Notes under the pieces: generated by a model
Database searches by the model: none
Told to the model about the DNA's origin: nothing
The model's input: only the letters and a program-made list of their open reading frames with translations
Program-made: the position numbers and the translations under genes
NCBI RefSeq assembly: GCF_001870785.1
Contig: NZ_MOLV01000019.1
Location: 62,001 to 126,000, forward strand
Length of the DNA stretch: 64,000 nucleotides
From: Exiguobacterium sp. KRL4
GTDB lineage: Bacteria; Bacillota; Bacilli; Exiguobacteriales; Exiguobacteriaceae
Direction: 5' to 3'
Shown: one piece after another, positions 17,283-25,781 of the stretch
Layout of the letters: the number at the start of each line of letters is the position of its first letter
Numbering within the stretch: the first letter of the stretch is position 1

Positions 17283-17876
17283 TCATCGTTTTGCTTTTAA
17301 TCGACGATACAGAATATACCCGGCAATCCCTAAAACGATGATTCCAAGAATCCACCATAACTCTTGTTCTAACCCTTTCAGCATCGATTCTGCTCGCTCA
17401 ACGCCAAACCGCTCTCCTAACCAGACATAGAACAAGGAAACCGGAAACAGCCCAATACTGGATGCGATTAAGTAACGTTTAAAGGATAAGTTGAACAAAC
17501 CGCATGGAATTGAGACGACGGAACGAACGACCGGGAAAAAACGACCAAATAACGCGGACCATGAACCGTATTTCGAAACGATTCGCTCACCTTGGACGAT
17601 TTCACGTTCCTTAATCATCAACCACTTTCCATAACGAATCAATAAAGGCCGACCGGCATAACGCCCAAGAAAATAAAACAACGTCGCTCCCATCAAACTT
17701 CCGACAAAGCCGATCAGAACCGCTGCCGTCCATCCTAACGTTCCATTCGAAACGTAGAGACCAAGTAAAGGTAATCCGACTTCAGCCGGAATCAACTCCG
17801 TTCCGAGTCCTAAGATCATGATTCCTAAAAACAGCCAGAGATTCGATTCTCCGGCTGAGAATAACCATTCTAACAT
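17283..17876 (-). CDS. DedA family membrane protein
   Basis: Polytopic membrane protein of 197 residues of the DedA/VTT (SNARE-associated) family. Seen: PAEVGLPLLGLY, GSLMGATLFYFLGRYAGRP, the family motif FGRFFPVVRSVVSIPCGLFNLSFKRY with conserved Arg residues, and a final membrane helix. Members include flippases for polyprenyl phosphate or phospholipids; which applies here is unknown. AGGAG precedes the ATG. It follows a small membrane protein gene by 17 bases, so the two are probably one operon. Confidence 0.9.
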   Translation of the reverse strand: MLEWLFSAGESNLWLFLGIMILGLGTELIPAEVGLPLLGLYVSNGTLGWTAAVLIGFVGSLMGATLFYFLGRYAGRPLLIRYGKWLMIKEREIVQGERIVSKYGSWSALFGRFFPVVRSVVSIPCGLFNLSFKRYLIASSIGLFPVSLFYVWLGERFGVERAESMLKGLEQELWWILGIIVLGIAGYILYRRLKAKR

Positions 17877-17893
17877 CCAACCACTCCTCTAAA

Positions 17894-18115
17894 TCAGCCT
17901 CGTGCAGGACGAAGAAGATAATAAATGATGACGACGAGCGTCGTCCAGACACCTGTAAAGATTCCGATGATTCCGACGATAAAGAAGCCAAGTGCCATCA
18001 TCGATCCAGTGCGTTTGTAATCACGCCACATCGTCCGCAACCCTTTGATGTTGAACCAAAGGAAAACTACGAAAAGTAAAGCAAATACTAATCCTGTAAT
18101 GAGTACCGCTGACAT
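17894..18115 (-). CDS. Small two-helix membrane protein of unknown function
   Basis: A 73-residue protein with two hydrophobic segments (MSAVLITGLVFALLFVVFLW and MALGFFIVGIIGIFTGVWTT followed by VVIIYYLL) separated by a basic loop (KGLRTMWRDYKRTGSM). AGGTGGAGAT precedes the ATG, and the dedA gene follows after 17 bases on the same strand, which supports a real gene. I do not recognise the family. It may be a partner of the DedA protein; that is only context. Confidence 0.7.
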   Translation of the reverse strand: MSAVLITGLVFALLFVVFLWFNIKGLRTMWRDYKRTGSMMALGFFIVGIIGIFTGVWTTLVVIIYYLLRPARG

Positions 18116-18213
18116 ATCTCCACCTCTTTCTTATTAGTTAGTATCCCCATTATAACTTACTTTCACACGTCTTCCCTCCGTCTGAGGTCTCATGAACTTG
18201 TTTTATCGACAAA

Positions 18214-18262
18214 AAAATCGATGTTTCCCGGCATGTATGATATGCCGGGAAACATCGATCGA
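18214..18262 (-). terminator. Terminator after asnA
   Basis: A very stable stem (ATCGATGTTTCCCGGCAT and its complement, about 18 pairs, short loop) followed by TTTTTTT on the minus strand. Confidence 0.88.
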
Positions 18263-18297
18263 TTGTCTGATCTATAAATCAATCACTCAACTCGCCG

Positions 18298-19272
18298 TTA
18301 TAAGAGGTGGACACCTTGCTGACGGTACTCCGTCCGCGTCTCTTCTGACCAAACAGATGCTTGAACTTCACCAATGTGACGCTTTTTCAGCAGGAACATC
18401 GCCATCCGAGATTGACCGATTCCTCCACCAATCGTCAGTGGTAAGGTTTCTTCCAACACACCTTGATGGAATGGGAAATCAAGTTTCGCATGTTCGCCTG
18501 TCGTTTCGATTTGTGCGAGTAACGTTGACCGGTCGACACGAATACCCATCGACGAAAGTTCGAAGGCGCCGATTTCCGGGTGATGAACCAAGATATCACC
18601 GTTGAGCGTCCAGTCATCGTAATCAGCCGCTCGTCCATCATGTTTTTCACCAGATGCCAAGGCACCACCGATTTGCATCAAGAAGACCGCCCCGTGCTCT
18701 TTCGTCACTTCCGTCTCCCGTTCCTTGCTTGAGAGGGTCGGATAGGCATCTTCGAGTTCTTGTGTCGTCATGAAATGAATTGTCTCGGGCAAGATGGCCT
18801 CGATTCCAAACTGTTCTTCGACTTCACGTTCAACTTGATGAATCGATTGATAAATCGCCCGTACCGTCGTTTGCAGATAATCGATCGTCCGCTCTTCTTT
18901 TGAAATGATTCGTTCCCAGTCCCATTGATCGACATGAATCGAATGCGTTGCATCCAACACTTCATCCCGGCGGATGGCGTGCATCAATGTGTATAACCCT
19001 TCGCCTTTAGCGAATCCGTAGGTATGAAGTGCTTGGCGTTTCCACTTCGCAAGGGATTGAACGATTTCAAGTTCTGCCTGATGGTCAATCGCATCGAAGC
19101 GAATGACACGTTCAATTCCGTTGAGATGATCGTTGACCCCTAATGTGCTTTCAACGAACAATGGGGCTTCGACGCGTGTCAGTCCGAGTTGGGATGAGAA
19201 TTGCTCCTCAAAGCGTTTTTTTACGAGTGTGATAGCTTCCTGTGTCTGTTTCATCGATACGAGTGTTGTCAT
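18298..19272 (-). CDS. asnA: Aspartate-ammonia ligase (asparagine synthetase A)
   Basis: Cytoplasmic enzyme making asparagine from aspartate, ammonia and ATP. From the ATG at 19272, which follows GAGGAGGAAGAATACC, it has 324 residues (E. coli AsnA has 330); the open frame continues into the leader but without support. Seen: MKQTQEAITLVKKRFEEQ, the class II aaRS-like core with YDDWTLNGDILVHHPEIGAFELSSMGIRVD, and LTIGGGIGQSRMAMFLL. It is preceded by an asparagine T-box and followed by a strong terminator, so it is a single-gene unit induced when tRNA-Asn is uncharged. Confidence 0.95.
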   Translation of the reverse strand: MTTLVSMKQTQEAITLVKKRFEEQFSSQLGLTRVEAPLFVESTLGVNDHLNGIERVIRFDAIDHQAELEIVQSLAKWKRQALHTYGFAKGEGLYTLMHAIRRDEVLDATHSIHVDQWDWERIISKEERTIDYLQTTVRAIYQSIHQVEREVEEQFGIEAILPETIHFMTTQELEDAYPTLSSKERETEVTKEHGAVFLMQIGGALASGEKHDGRAADYDDWTLNGDILVHHPEIGAFELSSMGIRVDRSTLLAQIETTGEHAKLDFPFHQGVLEETLPLTIGGGIGQSRMAMFLLKKRHIGEVQASVWSEETRTEYRQQGVHLL

Positions 19273-19313
19273 GGTATTCTTCCTCCTCAATTGTGTGTTT
19301 GAAAAAGAAGCCA

Positions 19314-19602
19314 TAAAAAAGAGCCCTTCTCTCCCAAGAATATGGGACGAAAGACTCGGTTCCGCGGTACCACCCATGTTAACAGCTCAGCTGCTCACTC
19401 AAAAGACTGATGATCATGTATCATCTCAATCTTCGGCCATATGATAACGGACAGGCAACTCCGGCTACGCCTACTGACTTTTGTGTTCGGGTAGCGACTC
19501 CAGGATGTTCTTCGCAACTTGTGTCCGACTGGGCTTTCACCGTCCCCAGCTCGCTAATCCGGTCTTACAAGATGTTACTCTTCCTTTCAACGTCGTTGTT
19601 AC
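19314..19602 (-). ncRNA. T-box leader, asparagine specific, upstream of asnA
   Basis: On the minus strand the antiterminator sequence TGGTACCGCGG (forward 19361-19372) is present, along with a stem I with GAAAGGAAGAGTA near its base, an apical GGACGGTGAAAGCCCAG segment, and a specifier region AAGAACATCC. The codon AAC at 19509-19507 followed by A is the specifier, matching tRNA-Asn. A terminator hairpin (GAGTCTTTCG... / ...GAAGGGCTC then TTTTTT) lies at 19314-19354. Uncharged tRNA-Asn would favour antitermination into asnA. Confidence 0.9.
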
Positions 19603-19703
19603 AATTGAATTGAGAACATCGTACACCATCCGCAAAGCATTTGAAAAGCCCTTTTTTCAAAAAAAGATAAAATAATCTGACTAATCAGATTAACCAATTC
19701 AAC

Positions 19704-19732
19704 TAAAAACGTTCCCGCAGAAGCGAGAACGC
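19704..19732 (-). terminator. Terminator of the permease operon
   Basis: GTTCTCGCTTCTGCGGGAAC hairpin followed by GTTTTT on the minus strand, just after the second permease gene. Confidence 0.75.
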
Positions 19733-19741
19733 GCTTACATC

Positions 19742-20629
19742 TTATTTGATGGAACCACTCGTAATTCCTTGAATAATTTGTTTTTGCATGGCGAAGAAGA
19801 AGAGCAAGAGCGGAATGATACCAAGAATTAATCCAGCTAGTGCCAAGTCCCATTGCTTCGTATACTGACCAAAGAAATAGAACGTCGCGAGCGGAATCGT
19901 CCGAAGTTCAACGTCACGTAACATCAATGACGGCAGTAAAAAGTCATTCCAGATCCAAAGTGTATTCAAGATGACGATCGTCACCGTGATCGGTTTGAGT
20001 AACGGGAAGACAATTCGCCAGAAAACGCCCCACTGCGAACAGCCATCGATGATTGCAGCTTCTTCGATCTCTTCCGGAATCGACTTCATGAATCCATGAT
20101 ATAAGAAAATCGATAAACCGGAACCGAAGCCAAGATACATCAGGATCAAGCCCCAGTAACTATTTTGGAGACCCAAGTCGCCAGATAACTTCGATAACGG
20201 AATCATGATCGACTGGAACGGAATGATCATCGCTGCGACGAATAGGAAAAAGATGATGGTCGATAGACGGGTTTTCGTTCGGACCAACTTCCAAGCAGCC
20301 ATCGAACAGAAAATGACGATGACGGCATTGGCGCCGACGGTAATGATGACCGAGTTCAAGAACACTTTCCCGAAATTCATCGCTTCCCATGCATCCGTGT
20401 AGTTGGACGTAATCCATTCTTTCGGAAGTCCAGAGGTATTCGTGAAAATATCACCCTGCGTCTTAAATGAGTTGGAAATGACGTAATAAAACGGAATCAT
20501 GTAGAGCAAACCCATCAAGACCGCAGCAATTTCGACGGTACCTAGACGGACTGAATAACGCCCACGCTTTTTCGGTGCCGGCTGTTCCGGCTTCAGTTCT
20601 GGTTTCGGTAAAGGTTGTGCGGTACTCAT
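19742..20629 (-). CDS. Carbohydrate ABC importer permease, MalG type
   Basis: Inner permease subunit of 295 residues with six predicted helices. The EAA motif contacting the ATPase is visible as EEIEEAAIIDGCSQWGVFWRIVFPLLKP. The N-terminus has a long proline-rich cytoplasmic extension. It overlaps the MalF-type gene by four bases. No ATPase gene is near, so a shared MsmX-type ATPase encoded elsewhere is expected, as is usual in Bacillales. Confidence 0.92.
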   Translation of the reverse strand: MSTAQPLPKPELKPEQPAPKKRGRYSVRLGTVEIAAVLMGLLYMIPFYYVISNSFKTQGDIFTNTSGLPKEWITSNYTDAWEAMNFGKVFLNSVIITVGANAVIVIFCSMAAWKLVRTKTRLSTIIFFLFVAAMIIPFQSIMIPLSKLSGDLGLQNSYWGLILMYLGFGSGLSIFLYHGFMKSIPEEIEEAAIIDGCSQWGVFWRIVFPLLKPITVTIVILNTLWIWNDFLLPSLMLRDVELRTIPLATFYFFGQYTKQWDLALAGLILGIIPLLLFFFAMQKQIIQGITSGSIK

Positions 20630-21516
20630 GCTTCCACCTCCCGTTTTTTCGTCAAGTAGACTTGTGTCACGGTAATCGCCGCGACGACAACAAAGAAGAT
20701 GATCGCTTTGGCGGAACCAAGCCCGAGATTATTGTTTGTAAATGATTCCTTATAAATGTTCAAGGCCAGCATTTCTGTTGATTTAAACGGTCCACCATTT
20801 GTCAGGGACAAGTTCGTATCAAACAGTTTGAACGACCATGAAATCGTTAAGAATAGGCAGATTGTAACCGACGGCATGATCAGTGGAATCGTGATGTTCC
20901 GTAACGTCGACAAGCGGTTCGCTCCATCGATTTTTGCGGCTTCAATCAGTTCCTGCGGGACATTCTGTAAGGCAGCGATGTAGATGACCATGATGTAGCC
21001 ACCGCCCTGCCAGACCGAAACGATGACAATTCCCCAAAAACCAGTCTGTGCGTCACCAAGCCAAGGAAGTTCAAATAAACTCCAACCTGTCAGCTCTCCG
21101 ATCGACGCAAATCCTTTAACATAAATGAACTGCCAAACGAATCCGAGAATCAATCCGCCGATCAAGTTCGGCATAAAGAAGATTGTCCGTAAAAAATTCC
21201 GCGTCCGAATATTTTGTGTGAGTAAAAACGCTAAGATGAATCCGACCAAGTTAGTCAAGATGACTGCAACGACGGTGTATCTTGTCGTTAACCAAAACGA
21301 CTGCTGGAACTGTTCATCGACCGTAAAGAGTCGTACGTAGTTGTCCATGCCGATCCAGTTCAATTCTCCTGTAATCCCGTTCCAGTCCGTGAATGAGTAC
21401 ATGACACCATTAAAAAAAGGTACGAGAACAATCACTGCAAAAACTAAAAAAACCGGTCCGACGAACATCCAGAATTCAAGTCCACGTTTTACTTTTTTCT
21501 TATTGCCTACTGCCAT
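20626..21516 (-). CDS. Carbohydrate ABC importer permease, MalF type
   Basis: Permease subunit of 296 residues with six helices; EAA motif PQELIEAAKIDGANRLSTLRNITIPLIMPS. Also seen are the early segment FNGVMYSFTDWNG and the C-terminal TNGGPFKSTEMLALNIYKESF. Typical of CUT1 importers for oligosaccharides. It is the first gene of the permease pair, and its upstream region shares the element and cre site found upstream of the binding-protein gene at 14263-15549. Confidence 0.92.
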   Translation of the reverse strand: MAVGNKKKVKRGLEFWMFVGPVFLVFAVIVLVPFFNGVMYSFTDWNGITGELNWIGMDNYVRLFTVDEQFQQSFWLTTRYTVVAVILTNLVGFILAFLLTQNIRTRNFLRTIFFMPNLIGGLILGFVWQFIYVKGFASIGELTGWSLFELPWLGDAQTGFWGIVIVSVWQGGGYIMVIYIAALQNVPQELIEAAKIDGANRLSTLRNITIPLIMPSVTICLFLTISWSFKLFDTNLSLTNGGPFKSTEMLALNIYKESFTNNNLGLGSAKAIIFFVVVAAITVTQVYLTKKREVEA

Positions 21517-21561
21517 CGATCATCCCTCCTCTACCTTTAACAGTACGGAATTCAAAGCAAA

Positions 21562-21612
21562 ATGAAAACGTAACCATTTGACACATTGGGTGGAAAATAT
21601 TGAACGATTGTT
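21562..21612 (-). promoter_or_regulatory. Permease operon control region: shared element and cre site
   Basis: The element at 21589-21612 starts GGTGGAAAATATTGAAC and matches 22 of 24 bases of that at 15645-15668. ATGAAAACGTAACCA (21562-21576) fits cre consensus WTGNAANCGNWNNCW. The element is 13 bases from the presumed -35 region here against 29 at the binding-protein gene. The region is shared with the divergent fhs gene. Confidence 0.6.
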
Positions 21613-21683
21613 TGGCGTGCTCGTTTCAGATAAGCTACTATAAAGAAATATAGAGAAATTCATCTTGAGAGGAAGAGTATGCC

Positions 21684-23363
21684 ATGGAGAAAACCATTCG
21701 TTCTGATCTAGAGATTGCCCAACAAACGACGTTACGACCTATTTCTGAAATCGCTAAGCAAGTCGGGCTGACCGATGCCGATTACGATACGTACGGAAAG
21801 TACAAAGCCAAGTTGGCAGACGGATTAGCCGAACGGTTAGCGACGAAAGCCGACGGCAAGTTGATTCTCGTCACAGCCATCAATCCGACGGCTGCCGGTG
21901 AAGGAAAATCGACTGTCACGGTCGGACTTGGTCAGGCCTTGCATCGGCTCAATCACAAAACGATGATTTGTTTACGGGAACCGTCACTCGGACCAACGAT
22001 GGGACTAAAAGGTGGAGCTTGTGGTGGTGGCTACAGCCAAGTCTTACCTATGGAAGAAATCAACCTCCACTTTACAGGAGACATGCATGCTATCACCTCG
22101 GCCCATAATACGATCAGCGCCTTACTGGATAATCATCTTCATCAAGGAAACGACTTACGGATTGATCCACGTCGCATCACTTGGAAACGTGTTCTCGATC
22201 TGAATGACCGGGCATTACGTAACATCACGATCGGACTCGGTGGAGCGGCTCATGGAATTCCCCGTCAAGATGGTTTTGACATCACGGTAGCCTCGGAAAT
22301 CATGGCGGTTCTCTGCCTCGCCGATTCCATCGCCGATTTAGAAGAGCGTATTAGCCGAATCGTCGTCGCGTACTCATACGAACAGCAACCGGTTACGGTG
22401 AAGGATATCCAGGCTTCTGGTGCTGCGACATTACTTTTAAAAGAGGCATTCCGTCCAAACCTTGTCCAAACCGTCGAAGGAACCCCGGCATTGATTCATG
22501 GTGGACCGTTCGCCAACATTGCCCATGGATGTAATTCGCTGATTGCGACGCGAACCGCCCTCAAATTAAGCGATTATGTCGTCACAGAAGCTGGATTCGG
22601 AGCGGATCTCGGAGCCGAAAAATTCTTTAATATCAAATCACGAATTGGCAATCTACATCCGGATGCCGTCGTTCTCGTCGCAACTGTCCGTGCGTTAAAA
22701 ATGCATGGTGGTGTTGCGAAAGATCAATTGTCAGAAGAAAACTTATCTGCCTTAGTCGAGGGACTTGCTTTGCTCGAGAAACATGTTGAGACGATGGATT
22801 TGTTTGGTGTTCCTGCAGTCGTCGCACTGAACCGCTTTTCAAGCGATACGGAGATTGAACGCCAAACCGTACTCGATTGGTGCCGGGAACGTAAGATTCG
22901 GGTAGCTGAAAGTGAAGTGTTTAGTCAAGGGGGAGCTGGTGGAGAAACACTGGTCGAACAGGTTTTCGAAGCAATCGAAGAAGACAGTCAGTTCACGCCC
23001 CTTTATCCAGCAGATTTACCGCTCACACAAAAAATCGAACGGATTGCAAAACGTGTTTACGGTGCTGCCGGCGTCCATTTTGAAGAAAAAGCATTACGTG
23101 AACTTGAGCGTTGCACGGAACAAGGACTCGATCATTTACCAATCTGTATGGCGAAAACCCCCTTCTCATTGACGGACGACCCAAGTAAATATGGTCGCGT
23201 CGAAGGATTTACAATCACGGTCCGCGAAATCAGACCGGCAATCGGAGCTGGGTTCATTGTCGCTTTGACCGGGAATGTATTAACCATGCCGGGTTTACCT
23301 AAAACACCGGCTGCTAATACGATGGGAATTTCTGAAGATGGAACGATATTCGGGCTTTCTTAA
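21684..23363 (+). CDS. fhs: Formate-tetrahydrofolate ligase
   Basis: ATP-dependent ligase joining formate to tetrahydrofolate to give 10-formyl-THF for one-carbon metabolism. It has 559 residues, the full family length. Seen: P-loop-like NPTAAGEGKSTVTVGLGQ, EPSLGPTMGLKGGACGGGYSQV, the TEAGFGADLGAEKFFNIK segment and the C-terminal GNVLTMPGLPKTPAANTM. GAGGAAGAG precedes the ATG. A possible promoter TTGGCG-18-TACTAT lies at 21612-21641. It may be cotranscribed with the hydrolase gene that follows. Confidence 0.96.
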   Translation: MEKTIRSDLEIAQQTTLRPISEIAKQVGLTDADYDTYGKYKAKLADGLAERLATKADGKLILVTAINPTAAGEGKSTVTVGLGQALHRLNHKTMICLREPSLGPTMGLKGGACGGGYSQVLPMEEINLHFTGDMHAITSAHNTISALLDNHLHQGNDLRIDPRRITWKRVLDLNDRALRNITIGLGGAAHGIPRQDGFDITVASEIMAVLCLADSIADLEERISRIVVAYSYEQQPVTVKDIQASGAATLLLKEAFRPNLVQTVEGTPALIHGGPFANIAHGCNSLIATRTALKLSDYVVTEAGFGADLGAEKFFNIKSRIGNLHPDAVVLVATVRALKMHGGVAKDQLSEENLSALVEGLALLEKHVETMDLFGVPAVVALNRFSSDTEIERQTVLDWCRERKIRVAESEVFSQGGAGGETLVEQVFEAIEEDSQFTPLYPADLPLTQKIERIAKRVYGAAGVHFEEKALRELERCTEQGLDHLPICMAKTPFSLTDDPSKYGRVEGFTITVREIRPAIGAGFIVALTGNVLTMPGLPKTPAANTMGISEDGTIFGLS

Positions 23364-23382
23364 TCAAGAAAGGATGATAGAT

Positions 23383-24345
23383 GTGACAATCGACCATACA
23401 CACTGGATTGCATCAGACGGTTATACGACGACGATGCATCTGCTTGAAGCTACGGCGCCGAAGGGTGTTGTTATCGTTTTTCACGGAATGATGGAACACG
23501 GAGCACGTTATCAAGAATTTGCTGAATTTCTCTATGCCCATCACTACCACACCATCATTCCGGATTTGCGTTGTTTTGGTACACGTGCAGAACAATTGGA
23601 TTCGCTTGGGCATTTGGAACCTAATGAAGGGTTTGATCAGTTAGTACAAGATGCTGAAGAATTAGTTTACGACATCAAGGACCGTTATTCAGACTTACCG
23701 ATTTTTGTATTCGGTCATAGTTTTGGTTCATTGATTTCAAGACGACTCGGTCAAACGCTTGGTCATGAGCTAGCAGGCGTCATCGCAAGTGGTCCTCCTA
23801 CGGACAGCGGACTTCTCGGAACGCTTAGCAAACAAGTCGTACAACGCTTGATCGAACAAACGTCTTCGCGACACCCAGCGGAAGGTATGAGTAAATTAAT
23901 TTTCGGTCGGTACAACTTACGGTTTTTCCCAGCGCTCTCTCCGAATGCCTGGTTATCCTCGGACCCCCAATCGGTCTTACGATACGATGAAGACATGTTG
24001 TCAGGCCAGACGGTGACGCTTGGATTCTTTTATGAATTGTTGGCGGCAACGAAAGCCGTCAACTCGCTTGCCTATCTGTATCAACATCCCCGTCACTTGC
24101 CTTTGTTGCTTACTGCCGGAGAAGATGATCCAGTCGCTTTTGACGGGAAAGGAATTCATACACTGTTTGATGCCTACAATCGCGTTCGCGTTGAAGGGGT
24201 TCAACTCACTGTCTATCGTGGTTTACGTCATGAACTATTTCATGAATTTGAACGAATTCGTGTGTTTGCGGATATCGCCGGTTGGCTGAATAAACAAGTC
24301 GGCTCGCTTCATCCTTCCTCTGTCCGAAAACAAGGACATCAGTAA
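23383..24345 (+). CDS. Alpha/beta hydrolase, lysophospholipase/monoglyceride lipase type
   Basis: Serine hydrolase of about 320 residues (Hydrolase_4). Oxyanion region VIVFHGMMEHGARYQEFAEFL, nucleophile elbow FGHSFGSL (Ser), acid probably in GEDDPVAF and His in GLRHELFHEF. I favour the GTG at 23383, nine bases after AAGAAAGG; an ATG at 23374 in the same frame is also possible but touches that site. It begins 19 bases after the fhs stop codon, so cotranscription is likely. The natural substrate is unknown. Confidence 0.85.
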   Translation: MTIDHTHWIASDGYTTTMHLLEATAPKGVVIVFHGMMEHGARYQEFAEFLYAHHYHTIIPDLRCFGTRAEQLDSLGHLEPNEGFDQLVQDAEELVYDIKDRYSDLPIFVFGHSFGSLISRRLGQTLGHELAGVIASGPPTDSGLLGTLSKQVVQRLIEQTSSRHPAEGMSKLIFGRYNLRFFPALSPNAWLSSDPQSVLRYDEDMLSGQTVTLGFFYELLAATKAVNSLAYLYQHPRHLPLLLTAGEDDPVAFDGKGIHTLFDAYNRVRVEGVQLTVYRGLRHELFHEFERIRVFADIAGWLNKQVGSLHPSSVRKQGHQ

Positions 24346-24349
24346 TCAA

Positions 24350-24396
24350 AACAAAAAGCGGGGCGTCCTCTAACCTAGAGGGCGCCCCGCTTTTAA
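24350..24396. terminator. Bidirectional terminator
   Basis: AAAAAGCGGGGCGTCCTCTA / TAGAGGGCGCCCCGCTTTT inverted repeat between the convergent hydrolase gene and the next pair. Confidence 0.85.
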
Positions 24397-24398
24397 TC

Positions 24399-24818
24399 TT
24401 AATGAATCCAGCTCAAAGATAAAATCATTGTTTCGATTTCTTCTAGTTCCAATGACTCTCGGTCAGCAGAATATGTCAACAGAACAAGACGTTCGCCATC
24501 CGAATAGGCAAAAATTCGGATGAAGACCTCTTCCTCTTTCCCATCAACAGCAAGTAGTGCTTCTTTTGATGAGTTACGACGCGCTTCGAGAGGTCCGGTC
24601 AGTTCGATCCCAAACTCTTCTACCAACAAATTGATTTCTTGCTCGGCTGCTTCAAACGGTGTCAGTTCTTCCGTATCCGACTCATAGATGGATAACTGTA
24701 ACGTCCCCATCGCATTTTCTTCCGTCGAATAAAAACTAACGAACGTTTCCTCTTCCTGATATTCAAACGTTTGTGGATATTGAAGTGTAATCCAATTATC
24801 GACCGTGTACTGTTTCAT
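24399..24818 (-). CDS. DcrB/PsbP-like small protein of uncertain family
   Basis: An acidic cytoplasmic protein of 139 residues with no signal or membrane segment. The opening WITLQYPQTFEYQEEETFVSFYS and the terminal ETMILSLSWIH resemble the PsbP/DcrB-like fold (DUF1795 and relatives), but I am not certain of the family. GGAGGAAATCAT precedes the ATG, and it overlaps the upstream gene by four bases, so the two are coexpressed. That neighbour resembles an Imm11-type immunity protein, which suggests this is its partner in a toxin-less immunity-like pair. Confidence 0.65.
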   Translation of the reverse strand: MKQYTVDNWITLQYPQTFEYQEEETFVSFYSTEENAMGTLQLSIYESDTEELTPFEAAEQEINLLVEEFGIELTGPLEARRNSSKEALLAVDGKEEEVFIRIFAYSDGERLVLLTYSADRESLELEEIETMILSLSWIH

Positions 24819-25360
24819 ATGATTTCCTCCATTCGATTTATCTCGCCAAAATGTACGCCTGTCACGGCTAGTTGTTCCAAATACCGCGCTAGCGTATTCG
24901 AGAGGAAAATACGATTCGTACGTTCATCCCGTAAGATGTGGTGGGGACCAAGCGATTCACTGACGATGCGCTCCGTCATGAAATAGACCTGTCTTTTCCG
25001 AATGGTTCGGAAAATCTCCGTCTTATGTAGATGCTCCACCCGTCTTACCGCTAGTATATTGATGAGATAGTAATTGCTTAATCCCGATCGTGTCTTTAGT
25101 TGGACGCGAAGACACTGGATAGAAAACGGTGTCAACCGTTCCAGTGTCTGTTTCATCCGTTCAGATACAAGCGGGATATTCAACTCGTTCGGAAGCACGT
25201 CCGGTAACATATCCGCATCCTGTTCGATTGAAAAGGCAAGTAAGCTTGCGTTTAGAAACCACTCTCCTGTCGTGAAGCGATAACGATCGATTTGATGATG
25301 ACATATCGCCATCCATCCTTTTCCCATCGGCTGTTCGCTCCAAACTCGAACTTTGTTCAC
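24815..25360 (-). CDS. Imm11-like (DUF1629) protein
   Basis: Soluble protein of 181 residues beginning at a GTG preceded by GAGGAG. The order of elements, LNIPLVSERMKQTLERL, YYLINILAVRRVEHL, a middle linker, RIFLSNTLARYLEQLAVTGVHFGEI, follows my recollection of the Imm11/DUF1629 family, common as immunity proteins beside polymorphic toxins. No toxin, secretion gene or repeats are seen nearby: tRNA-Gly and an unrelated hydrolase flank it. Function is therefore inferred only from fold resemblance. Confidence 0.62.
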   Translation of the reverse strand: MNKVRVWSEQPMGKGWMAICHHQIDRYRFTTGEWFLNASLLAFSIEQDADMLPDVLPNELNIPLVSERMKQTLERLTPFSIQCLRVQLKTRSGLSNYYLINILAVRRVEHLHKTEIFRTIRKRQVYFMTERIVSESLGPHHILRDERTNRIFLSNTLARYLEQLAVTGVHFGEINRMEEII

Positions 25361-25532
25361 CAGTCATTCGCTCCTCTTTCCATCCTCAGCCATTTACGCT
25401 CGTTACAGGAAGCTCATGTAAACGATTTAGCTATTATTATTGTACACATAAAATCAAAAGAATTACCTTTTTTCATAAAAGTCGTAGAAATAATCGCTTT
25501 GCTATGCTACTATATCTCATGTAGCCACTTTT

Positions 25533-25606
25533 GCGGGTGTAGTTTAGTGGTAAAACCTCAGCCTTCCAAGCTGATGATGAGAGTTCGATTCTCTTCACCC
25601 GCTCCA
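25533..25606 (+). tRNA. tRNA-Gly (anticodon TCC)
   Basis: Acceptor stem GCGGGTG pairs with CACCCGC; T discriminator and encoded CCA follow. D-arm region TAGTTTAGTGGTAAAACC, anticodon loop CTTCCAA with TCC at 25565-25567, T-arm GAGAGTTCGATTCTCT. All arms fold. It stands alone and is followed by a terminator. Confidence 0.96.
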
Positions 25607-25666
25607 ACTTATGACATAACATAGGTCACGACACATAGGTCAACGACCCTAATCCCTCTAGAGGGG

Positions 25667-25700
25667 AGACGACTCGCAACGATGCGGGTCGTCTTTTTTT
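25667..25700 (+). terminator. Terminator after tRNA-Gly
   Basis: GACGACtcGCA / TGCgGGTCGTC stem-loop followed by TTTTTTTT, about 60 bases downstream of the tRNA. Confidence 0.82.
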
Positions 25701-25781
25701 TGTATACCCAAGGATACATACCACGTCTTTTGGGGTATAGTTCGTTATAAAAGTTTCCATCGAAGAAAGAGGAGGAATTCC

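Noticed and set aside
24815-25607. tRNA-linked genomic island
   Set aside because: No integrase, no direct repeat of the tRNA 3' end and no shift of base composition; only gene content raised the idea.
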